Shown here one piece after another: positions 50,901-64,000 of a DNA stretch of 64,000 bases. The notes beneath the pieces were generated by a model, which had not been told where the DNA came from, searched no databases, and worked only from the letters and a program-made list of their open reading frames with translations. Source of the DNA: Saturnia japonica (taxonomy: Eukaryota > Arthropoda > Insecta > Lepidoptera > Saturniidae); assembly GCA_033032175.1 (NCBI GenBank), contig CM065313.1, positions 21,372,327 through 21,436,326 of the forward strand, given 5' to 3'. The position numbers were made by a program, and so were the translations under genes. Every line of letters starts with the position of its first letter. Within the stretch, counting starts at the first letter, position 1.

Positions 50901-51002
50901 AGCTATATGTAAGAAAAATTTGAACTTACTTGGAATAAGTATGTTGAGAAAAATGTCATCAGCATAGTCGTTACCGAGAGCACCAGAAACAAGTCCTGGA
51001 AT
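47945..51002 (-). CDS. Small two-helix membrane protein, unrecognised (3' part of the gene)
   Basis: Three - strand exons join in consistent phase: 51002-50930 (IPGLVSGALGNDYADDIFLN...IP, phase 1 out), 49242-49075 (LVEVLVRKFRAAGTVCAAYV..., phase 1 both) and 48051-47945 (LSPWYYFFYKRAALRVSDPR...QLETH, TGA at 47945-47947). Together they encode about 115 residues. Two hydrophobic segments are likely: around AGTVCAAYVISSITLHAVWLL and VSTLVLVLLFLLQ. A charged, probably exposed tail DPRFYEDIDWINRQL follows. I do not recognise the family. The start exon was not found; it may lie between 51003 and about 51370, where a CCAAT-core motif sits on this strand, or further upstream. A mariner lies in the intron between the first two exons. 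Confidence 0.65.
49287..50586 (-). mobile_element. Mariner element with intact transposase ORF
   Basis: Inverted termini TTAGGTCTTTACCTATGAAA (left) and its complement ending ...TTTCATAGGTAAAGACCTAT (right) are flanked by TA (49285-49286 and 50587-50588). The element is about 1.3 kb, the normal mariner size. It lies in an intron of the unnamed - strand gene, in the same orientation. Confidence 0.93.
49364..50404 (-). CDS. Mariner transposase, DD34D, open
   Basis: The 346-codon frame has no stop or frameshift; usual mariner transposases are about 345 residues. The N-terminal HTH region reads MEYEYRRGSDAAQAARNIND and CYWFARFRSGNFDLKN. The linker is WVPHVLNDRQ (WVPHEL in most relatives). The catalytic triad is visible: TCDEKWILFDNHKRSASW (first Asp), LLQHDNMRPHTAQQT (second Asp; usually HDNARPH) and YSPDLAPTDYYFF (third Asp). 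The real start may be the Met at MLKIREIMEYEYR, nine codons in. The enzyme would cut at the TIRs and join to TA targets. Activity is plausible but unproven. Confidence 0.92.
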   Translation of the reverse strand: MLKFNFNFSMLKIREIMEYEYRRGSDAAQAARNINDVYGANTTNQRTTCYWFARFRSGNFDLKNEPPGHPQTLVDNDELKAIVEADDTQSTAELAAAFDVSVKTILVHLRQIGKVKKLDKWVPHVLNDRQREVRVETCVALLNKHTNEKILNRIVTCDEKWILFDNHKRSASWLDPGSAPKQCPKRKLTPRKVMVTVWWSSASVIHHSFLPNGVSLTADVYCEELNTMMEKLAHLQPALVNRSSPLLQHDNMRPHTAQQTVSKLQELGLEVLRHPPYSPDLAPTDYYFFQNLDNSLAGKKFNTREAVQNAFEVFVASRPADFFKKGINKLPLRWQRCIDCMGDYFD

Positions 51003-51377
51003 CTGAAAACAAAAATTATATGCAACTTTTATTTTGAAATTTATTTGAAATTATATTGAAATATAAAACAGCAGCAGTCGACAAATTGTAGAATAATATC
51101 AAGGCCTTACATAAATAAAACTAGCAAGCTATCGCGACTTTTTGGAAACAAACTGACACAGTTGAAAATTACATCGCAGAATAAAAATGAGAGCTGGAAA
51201 AATAAGCAAAACGTATATCTCGGTGTAGACAATTCATAATTAATACAGTTTCATCATTAAAAGATATTTAATGTTATCCTCAAAAACTACAATAACTTAA
51301 CTGTAGATGAAAATACATAAAACATTCATAATATTAAAATTAGCTTTTTTCAAATCAAAGGCACTGCACCGCAAAAA

Positions 51378-51546
51378 CCATAGACCAATAACCAGAGAGC
51401 AAAAACGTGCAAAGCACAGAGTACTTTTTTTTTTTTTTTGAACTGACTACACTGTTAGCCTTAGGGGCACTATCCTAAAACAGAGCCGCTGCGGCTTTTA
51501 CAGCTTCACCGGACTTGAGCACAGAGCTCTGGTTATTGGTCTATGG
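51378..51546. promoter_or_regulatory. 20-bp CCAAT-core motif, divergent pair
   Basis: CTCTGGTTATTGGTCTATGG occurs on the - strand at 51378-51397 and on the + strand at 51527-51546, with an R1-type 3' tail inserted between. The - strand copy lies about 375 bases upstream of the first recognised exon of the unnamed - strand gene and points toward it. Confidence 0.4.
51425..51526 (-). mobile_element. R1-type LINE 3' end, short copy
   Basis: On the - strand it reads ctcaagtccggtgaagctgt ... cagcggctct ... taaggctaacagtgtagtca then poly(A) (a T-run at 51425-51439). It is preceded by gcacagagtac at 51414-51424, a sequence repeated after it at 51546-51556. Confidence 0.7.
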
Positions 51547-51556
51547 CACAGAGTAC

Positions 51557-52338
51557 TTTTTTTTTTTTTCGAACTGACTACACTGTTAGCCTGAGGGGCC
51601 CTAAAGCCGCTGCGGCTTTTACAGCTTCACCGGACTTGGGGGCGAGCGCAGAGGGCACTCAGCCGCGAAAGTTTTGTAGACGACTCGCACGAGAGTGCCA
51701 AAGTGGCCGGACCTCGGCTCGGGCGGTCGTCGCGTTCGCAAATAAGTCGCGATCTAATCGAATCCCTACACCTACGATTCGAGCTAACTAAATTATACAC
51801 ATAGGCACGTTCCCTTCCTCCTGGGAGGAAGAAAGGAACCATGCGTATGTGTATTCAGTAATCGGAAATGTTTTCTACACTAACTAGCGCTAACTAACTA
51901 GCGTAAAAAAAGAAAAAAAAGGTCCCTCACAGAACCTATGTACCTGTGTGGTGTGCACGTGTGTATGTTCATACGTGTGTAGTGTTGTATGTAGGTAGCT
52001 AAGTGATGTACGTACAGTGTCACTTGTATCGTGCGGGCGGTTGCCTGACCCAAGGGTTTCACACCGAGGAACGGACCTAGGCTTGGGTTGCCGCTAGAGA
52101 GGGTGGACGTGACGGGTTTGCGGGAGCGAAATTGACCGCCCGTCCTCTGCGGAGAGAACGGTGGTTACGCGGGCGTGGGCGCTGGCACGCTCTGTTTGGA
52201 GAGACGGATGTGTAGTATTTATTCGCATTTTCGATGTGATCGTCGGGATCAATAAAAATATTACGCGGCCGGCGTTTGCACCGGATGGTCGTGGGTACCG
52301 GGACATATGTAGCGGCTCTTTTTATTAACGGATTCTGG
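51557..52338 (-). mobile_element. R1-type LINE 3' end, longer copy
   Basis: On the - strand it ends with the same tail (aaagccgcagcggctttagg ... gtagtcagttc, poly(A)). Upstream it contains gccgaggtccggccactttg and aactttcgcggctgagtgcc, which match the 3' UTR at 6290-6350. It is flanked by gcacagagtac at 51546-51556 and 52339-52349. It is GC-rich and contains no clear coding frame. Confidence 0.65.
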
Positions 52339-52375
52339 GCACAGAGTACCAGAGTACTTTTATTTATATATAGGG

Positions 52376-53800
52376 TAGGGATATGAAAAATAATCGATTT
52401 AAAAAAAAAACGATTTATAAAATATTGTTTTTTTATAAAAATCGTTTTTTTATTATTTATTTAAAAATCAATTGTTTTCACAGTCGTTTTTTTTTTGATG
52501 GATCTAATGTAATTTTTTTTGTGACATTAGGTACTCAATCACCCTTCTTCCTACTAACTTGCCAAGTAGTTCTCTTTATTGAAAACCATTACTGGCATTA
52601 TCAAGTGAATATAGTGGTTAACAAGATGGTGGCTCCCTTGTTAGAACATTCGAGGTAGATTTTGTGGCACATTAAAATGTATCCTTCCAGTTTATATATA
52701 TAATCCATTTCACATGCACAAGCTATATCACACAAAACGCTACCAGTATTACATAATATAGGGTCTTAAACCTAAGTTAATGGATCTATACTAGTATTAT
52801 TAAGCTGAAGTTTCTTTGTTTGTTTTTTTGGTTGAACGCTCTAATCTCAGTAACTACTTCTTCGAATAGAAAAAATATTTTTTGTTGGATATCCCATTGT
52901 TAAAAGAAGGCCTATAGACTATATAACATCACGCTACGACCAATAGAAGCGAAGAATCAATTTAAAAAATTGCAAAAACAGGGAAGGATTATTTCTTTTG
53001 AGAGGCTTCCATTGCGTGCACTGCGTAAATGCGTAAAGATACTTAACAATCATGTGTGACGGAATTGTTTCTCTTAAAAAGTAAAAAAAAAGTCCGTGAT
53101 AGCATTTGGCTATCTTTTAAAGTTGACTCAATATAACCTTTTTTAAGGTAATAAAATTTGTTCTAAAATAATGCATTATTTGCGAAGGTGTTTCTATAAA
53201 TATGGTATTTACCTTATTGAAATAAAATATTCATAAAAAGTATATAGTTTTCAATAAAATTGTCTTTGACATCAATTGATTGCAATAAATATCTTAGGAG
53301 ATATCACAGTTTTAAAATAAATCCACAGCAAAGTAATGAAAGTTTCAGCTCCTTTAGAATTGTATTGGTGCCTACGACCTAATCTTTCTAACCCTCTCTC
53401 TCTCTCTCTCATGTGACGCAGACGAAGATGCATGAGTCAGTTAGTTAAAAATAAAAACCAAATACCAAAACATTTCATTTTAAGATCCCACCAAAAACTT
53501 CAATGATCCTTATATATCACCAATAAATATCGTTATTTATAATTAAATAATGAGTTGCTTTTTAATTTAATATTGTATTTTTGTGTTGAAAAGGATTGTA
53601 ATACAGGTAATGGAAGTAGCTGTGCCCCATGGTTTCACACGTGTTAATTTTATATGACAAACACCGCAACGCCAGTCATCATACTAGCCTATCATAATTG
53701 TTCTTCCCACAAATACATATTATTTCAATTTTTTATTATCTCCTAAACTATGTGTCCAAATAACATGCAAAAGAGCAAAATTTAACTTCATAAAATTGTC
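52376..53800 (+). repeat. Left arm of a large inverted repeat
   Basis: Starting tagggatatgaaaaataatc, it is complementary with moderate divergence to 56450-59000. It includes the blocks aatcacccttcttcctacta, gttaacaagatggtggctcc, tcagtaactacttcttcgaa and aataatgcattatttgcgaa. It contains Helitron-type sequence (from about 52786) in one orientation and a reversed Helitron-type 3' end (from about 53617). Confidence 0.75.
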
Positions 53801-56449
53801 TTTAAGATGAAGTAACTCTTGTTCGTAAGGATTAATATACCACGTGTAAAATAATGATCTTAAATCATTTTTTTAATGTTAAACCACTCTTTGTTATATA
53901 ATAGCGTATGCATATGCTATTGCGGACTATTTTAAAGATGTACTAAGGCCCAATATTCATGTGTTTATATTTGTTTGATGGAATATGTCCGGATCTCAAC
54001 CAATGTGCGACAGATATCAACTTCCTTTCCAACTTTGTCGTGGCACACCGAGTATACGAAGAGGTTCACACTGTAAGGTCTTACACCAGATACCTTTCTC
54101 AGGTGATCTTTCATGAAAATAATAAGATTTCCAATCACTGTAACAACTTTTTTTAAATTTTGGTAACAATTCTGAATAATCGGGCAATACATTAAGGGCG
54201 GTAAATGATTTACTTAATCGAGATATTCAATTTTGAATGATTTAAATTAATTGATATATTTTGTTCATAGTCATAATTCATAATAAAATTACGAATATAA
54301 ATGATCAATCATGTTGGGGTCTTTGAATTACTACTCAGAGGTGGACAAGAGTGGAAAGAGAAAAAAAGTCGCGCAGTGGTAAGCAAAGGACATATGTAAC
54401 AATTACCTAAAAAAAAAAAAAGTCGTTCGGTCGTAATAATTACCAATTTTATCAAATTAGTAACCTAGCATTTGAAATTACTAATGGTACTTAGATTATG
54501 AATGATCACTCATTATCGAATAATGTTAGTAATTACTAATTCCTTTATTTGAAATATCACGAGATATCTTCATAATTGCATGAATATATGTGATGAACCT
54601 TAAAAGTTATTTTACTCTTTGTGATGAACTCTGATATGAGAGTACTTTAGTAAATAATATTCTTTGGTATTAAACTATGTATTGACTATTACAGTAATAC
54701 TGGCTAGCCATGGGTATCTCAGCAAAATTCCTTGTGCCAACTCAAATTTGCGCCGTGGCACAGCAAAATAGTACGCGAGGCAAGAGAGTTAGAGAAATGA
54801 ATGAGTCAGCTGACCGACGCGAGCGGTGGGGTGCGACAATGTCCCCTACCCGGCTCGTTGCGCTGAAGTACGCCGCACCGGCCAGTGATGCCGATTTAGC
54901 TCTTTTAGAGCTAAATTCGGCTCCATTTATAATAAGGTAGCTTCAAAAAAACGTGTTTAGCTCCATAGCTTTTTTCATAGAATTTTAGCTCTATTCCATG
55001 CCTTAAAAAAAGTCGTTATAATTTTCTCATCAATTTTTTACACCTGTATCCGAATTATTTTATGAAAATTGATCGCAACCATTACTACCTAGGCTACGTC
55101 TATTATCTATAAATATAAAGGAATGAAAGTAGCGATCCGTGGGGAATTCCGTGGAATCCTATCATAATCTACGAGAATTACCGCAACACTATTTCGTTTC
55201 TTTCGTTCTATAATTTCGTTCATTATTGTACGATCCGGAGTGTGTTTTGTGTTGTCAAATATGCTGTCACAGATACGAAATGCCATAAGCTGTATTAAAT
55301 AAAATAGATACAAGTTCCTAAGTTAAGATCTGTGATCTTTGTTTGTCTTATGTGCCGGTATATGCCATTGATTAAATTATTATTTCGTTGGGTGTAGGCC
55401 GCACAAGATCAGTCGCTCTGGAGATCTATGGGGAGGCCTATGTTCAGCAGTGGACGTCCTGCGGCTGAAAATGATGATGATGATGATATACTTTTTTATT
55501 TAGCACTTTTTAACTAAAATAATAAGCTCATTTTTATAACCTTCTAGCGCTCTTTCTAAATACAGTGTTGGCAACACTGGTAAAGGGATGCAATTTCAAA
55601 AAAATATCAATTTTTTTATTCAATTATATTCGATATAATATAGTTGATTAAAAATAATTGATATTTGTTTAAAAAATAATCTATTTTTCTTAATTATTGA
55701 TTTTTTTTCATATTTTCTTGTAAAATTGAATTAAGTAAGTGAAATATTAACAATCATAACTTTCTTAATGAAATAATCAATTTAAATAAGACAAAAATTG
55801 TTGTTATTAATGAAGAATGCCTAATCTTGTACGAAATTTTGTCGTATAACAAGGTTGAATAAAAATTAAACAATGTTTTTTTTTTCGTATTATTTTACGA
55901 CCTTTTGTCTTCGGAATTTGGTTTTCTAAGTAGTAATATTCTTTATGCGTTTATCTATAGTCTATAGTAAGCATGTGTCCGCTATAACCAAACGTAACTG
56001 AAAACGGTTGACATGCCTCTAACGTACCGTATCGGTATTGATATATCTAAGAACGGATAACAGATATCTAGGTACCAACAACTGAATATTACGCGACGCT
56101 GTCACCCAACTTACATTATCACAATAGCTGGTTATTTCAGCGATTCTCGTTTCGCTATGTTGGTAACCAAACGAACAATAATATCCATAATAACCAAAAT
56201 AATTATGCCTTCTCTCACTTTCTAAGCGATTCCTTACGTGCAAAACAAAGAAGGAGCGAATATTGGCTAGCGGTTTAACTCCAGTAAATTTTTATTAATA
56301 TTAATATAAACCAAAGACAACCTAATTTCTATAACGCTAAGGCATAACTGTAATAAGGTTTGGAAGATCAAACTATAATGGTCAATTATGTCGACGAAAA
56401 ACGTTCATTAAAGTTTGACCTGTTAAAGTTTATATTGTTAAACTTTGTA
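53801..56449. other. Spacer of the large inverted repeat
   Basis: Mostly AT-rich sequence with no recognised gene. It includes the remainder of a reversed Helitron-type repeat to about 53925, a GC-richer block at 54710-54945 with a short perfect hairpin (ttagctc/gagctaa), and an RTE tail at 55389-55492. Confidence 0.5.
55389..55492 (+). mobile_element. RTE-clade LINE tail fragment
   Basis: It reads gtaggccgcacaagatcag, ggagatctatggggaggcct and ttcagcagtggacgtcctgc, then (ATG)n. It is nearly the same as 24687-24788, a very short third copy of that LINE. Confidence 0.9.
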
Positions 56450-59000
56450 TGACAATTTTATGAAGTAAAATTTTTCTCTTTATAGCATGTTATTTGGCCA
56501 CATACTTTAGGGGATAATGAAAAATTAAAGTAATTTGTACTTGTAGGAAGAACAATTATAATAGGGTACACGGGTGTGTTGGCGTTGCGGTGTTTGTCGC
56601 ATAAAACTAACAAGGGTGAAACCGTGGAGCACAGCTAGAAATGATTTTACATTGCGTAAATAAAAGGCAACTCATTATTTAATTATAAATAAAGATATTT
56701 ATGGATGATATTTAAGGGCGATTGAAGTTTTGGTGGCATCTTCAAGTGATATGTTGTGGGTTTTATTTTTAAGTAGCTGACCCTTACAACTTCGTCTGCG
56801 TCACATAAGACAGAGAGAGAAAGAGAGGGTTAGAAAGAGTGGGTCATAGGTACCTATAATACAATTCTAAACGAGCTGAAACTTTCTTTAATTTGCTGCG
56901 AAGTTATTTTAAAACTGTGATATCTCCTAAGACATTTATTGAAATCAATTGATGTCAAGGACAATTTTGTTCAAAATTAAATGCTTGTGATGAATATTGT
57001 ATTTATTTCAATAGGGATTAATACCATGTTTAAAATGAGCGCGGACCCGAAGCGGAGCCGGCCGCCTATTATACAATGTGCTACGTCAATCTATACAGAG
57101 CGGGACCGCGCACACCGAGGGCGCGAACGCGACGGAAACGATTCCCTCGTACTCTGTATATAACCGACGGCGGATAACACGCTACGGTAACCAGCTGTCT
57201 GGAAACCAGAGCGTGCGAGCCCCTCTCACTACGTGCGACCAACCCTGTTCACACCCGAAACTACTAGGCGTGAAGAGGGCGAAACATCAAGGTACACACA
57301 CGCAGTGAGGTGCCTGCTGGTAGGCGCGGCGATGACGTAGCACGGAGCGGAATGGACTGGGTCGCTGGCGGGTTGAACTTAGTGAAGATGCGAAGAAATG
57401 ACACACAGGCACCACAATAAAATTTGCTGTATTCTTCAAGACAATACACTTTGTTAATACTATATCTTCTGGGTACGGTTACTTCCAGTTTCTTGAGTCT
57501 TGAGTCTTGAGTCTTGATTCTTCAATTTGTGGTACCCGTGTGCGCTCGTTTGCCCCGGCAGAACGCCTTTTATATGGTTTGCCGGAGAGCGAGACGGACG
57601 ATGGCGTCTCTATCCGTACTGCTCATCACCAAACTTGGGTGTGGTCCGTTAACCGCGGTAATGCGCAGTGGTTGCAATATTGCTGTCTCTGTCTATTATT
57701 ATTATTACTTGTATACAGAATACAATAAATTGTTAATATCTCTAATTACAGTTATTCAATTACAATAAAAACTATTTCACATTAATGTAGACATAAATAC
57801 CTATTCAAAAACACTAACTTTAACATTATAGGTTAATAAACACGGGAGATATAAAGCATTAAACATTGCAACCTTAAAACGTCTTGTGACTCGTTATATA
57901 CGTACTATTTGAGCTTACACACGTTATAAAATACATACGGAAGGCTATTCTACCTATATCACGCGAAACATTATGTATAATTTTTACAAAATATGAATTA
58001 TTGACAATATATTATTTTAGTACTTTACGTGATTATTTTTATTAGATTACATACATTTTCATGACTTATATACTGTCTTTACATACCTACGCGCTATAGT
58101 AACATATTTAAAACATTACAAACATTTAATTATTGATCGTTTGTGCAAATTATTCATCCTTACAACTTATATTTACAAATGTTATTCTTATATCATTACG
58201 CTTAGGCTTATGCGTCGCTAACAATGTTTATATAAATATCTTCGCAAATAATGCATTATTTTAGAACAAATTTTAGCTAAATGCTATCACAGATTTTTTT
58301 AAACTTTTTAAGATAAACAATTCCGTCACACATGGTTGTTGCGTAACTTTAACAATTTACATAGCGCATGCAATGTAAGTTCTTTAAAGCAATAAATTTA
58401 CCCCGTTTTTTCAACATTTTTCATTGATGCTCCACTCCTATTGGTCGTAGTGTGATGTTATATTATAGCCTATAGTCTTCTTCGAACAATAGGATATCCA
58501 ACAAAACATTTTTTTTCCATTCGAACAAGTAGTTCCTGAGATTAGCGCGTTCAACTAAGCAAACAGAAAATGAAACTCGTTAGCTTTACAATATTATAAT
58601 AGATTCATTAACTTAGGATTTACACCCTTTATTATCTAATACTGATAGCCTTTTGTGTGATATAGCTTGGTTATTGTGCATATGTGAAGTGGATTATAAA
58701 TATAAACTGGAAGCATACATTATGATGTGTCCCAAAAACTACCTAGAAAATTCTAATAAGAAAGCCACCATCTTATTGACATACTGAATTCGTTCTAAGA
58801 CAGGACACTATATTCACTTAATAATGGCAGTAATGGTTTTCAATAAAGAGGACTAGTTGGCAAGTTAGTAAGAAGAAGAAGGGTGATTGAATACCTACTG
58901 TTACAAAAAAAAAGATCTATAGAAAAAAACGACAGTGAAAAAATATCGATTTGTATAAAAAAATTATTGATTATTAATTGAATTTTTTTCACATCCCTAA
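56450..59000 (-). repeat. Right arm of a large inverted repeat, interrupted
   Basis: Inverted relative to 52376-53800, from ...tttcacatccctaa at 59000 inward to about 58231, then again from 57032 to 56450. The gap is an insertion at 57033-58223. Shared blocks include gccaccatcttattgacat, ttggtcgtagtgtgatgtta and gtgatatctcctaagacatt. Confidence 0.75.
57033..58223. mobile_element. 1.2-kb insertion of unknown type in the right arm
   Basis: It is flanked by ATGTTTA at 57026-57032 and 58224-58230, where the left arm has a single uninterrupted sequence, so it is an insertion with an apparent 7-bp target duplication. The first half is GC-rich (gcgcggacccgaagcggagc); a 7-bp tandem repeat TCTTGAG (four units) lies at 57491-57518. 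No coding domain is recognised. Confidence 0.55.
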
Positions 59001-59235
59001 CTGGTGCCGACCGTGAGCCGGCACGTTTGGATTATGGAATAACACCCGGCCCAGTAAACTGAGTTAGCGCATTAATTGTACAGCGTTGCGCAGTGTTACC
59101 CATGTTTAAAACACTTGACATTTGACAGTAATGAGATGGTAATGAGTAATTGGTCTATGATGAGTAAGGCTCAGAAATAGCTATAATTAATCTGTGCTCA
59201 GAAAGCAGAATCGTGGTCTGTGATCATCTGTAGTT

Positions 59236-59380
59236 GTTATTTATCTCTGATCTGTAGTTTGTGTCAGAGATAAATAACGTTTGTGTACTCTCCTCCTTGT
59301 ACATCTAATCACATCTAATCCTCTGGTTATTGGTCTATGCATCTAATAGTCTGTGCTCTCCTCTGGTTATTGGTCTATGG
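59236..59380 (+). promoter_or_regulatory. Paired 20-bp CCAAT-core motif and 15-bp hairpin upstream of NKAP
   Basis: CTCTGGTTATTGGTCTATGC at 59321-59340 and the exact 20-mer at 59361-59380 (40-bp period) lie 44 to 103 bases before the NKAP ATG. Just upstream, GTTATTTATCTCTGA at 59236-59250 is repeated inverted at 59264-59278, a perfect 15-bp stem. The same 15-mer lies beside the listerin motif pair. Confidence 0.5.
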
Positions 59381-59423
59381 TGTAGCAGTATTTTAGTGTT
59401 TTTTTGTTTTGATTGCAAGTTTC

Positions 59424-64000
<4,577 letters not shown>

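Noticed and set aside
54710..54940. 76-codon ORF in a GC-richer block
   Set aside because: No domain, splice sites or homology pattern, and it lies in repeat-rich spacer of the inverted repeat.

Overview
The window looks like nuclear DNA of a moth or butterfly (Lepidoptera). It is AT-rich, genes are split into many short exons with GT..AG introns, and introns and intergenic DNA are full of insect-type mobile elements: R1-, RTE- and CR1-like LINEs, mariner, Helitron-type repeats and tRNA-derived SINEs. The host genes are two chromatin/RNA factors, one ribosome quality-control ligase and one small membrane protein.

Layout: (1) 1-2065 holds the 3' end of a zfh1/ZEB-family zinc-finger homeobox gene (homeodomain, PLDLS motif, C-terminal C2H2 fingers), followed by a decayed zinc-finger relic near 2345-2545. 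(2) 2066-14394 has no gene that looks functional. It holds a rearranged R1-clade LINE between two direct copies of its 3' UTR (6229-8145), then a decayed intron-bearing DDE transposase inside a candidate 3.5-kb TIR element (8541-12009). (3) 14395-47278 is the E3 ubiquitin ligase listerin (LTN1) on the + strand. I reconstruct 24 exons with consistent phases, about 1718 residues, ending in a C4HC3 RING. One extra base sits in exon 20. Its introns contain three mariners, an RTE LINE, a CR1-like LINE, another LINE tail, a TTA-flanked TIR element, Helitron-type repeats and two SINEs. (4) 47945-51002 is a small membrane-protein gene on the - strand, tail to tail with listerin, with a mariner carrying an unbroken transposase ORF in an intron. 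(5) 51414-52349 holds two R1-type LINE 3' ends flanked by repeats of one target sequence. (6) 52376-59000 is a large diverged inverted repeat with a later 1.2-kb insertion in one arm. (7) 59424 to the window end is NKAP, with five exons seen, running off the right edge.

The genes are independent eukaryotic units, not an operon. Listerin ubiquitylates nascent chains on stalled 60S subunits, NKAP acts in splicing and transcriptional repression, and zfh1 is a transcriptional repressor. The most unusual signal is an exact 20-bp motif with a CCAAT core. It occurs six times at three places only, each just upstream of one of the host genes. No CRISPR array, rRNA or functional tRNA gene was seen.
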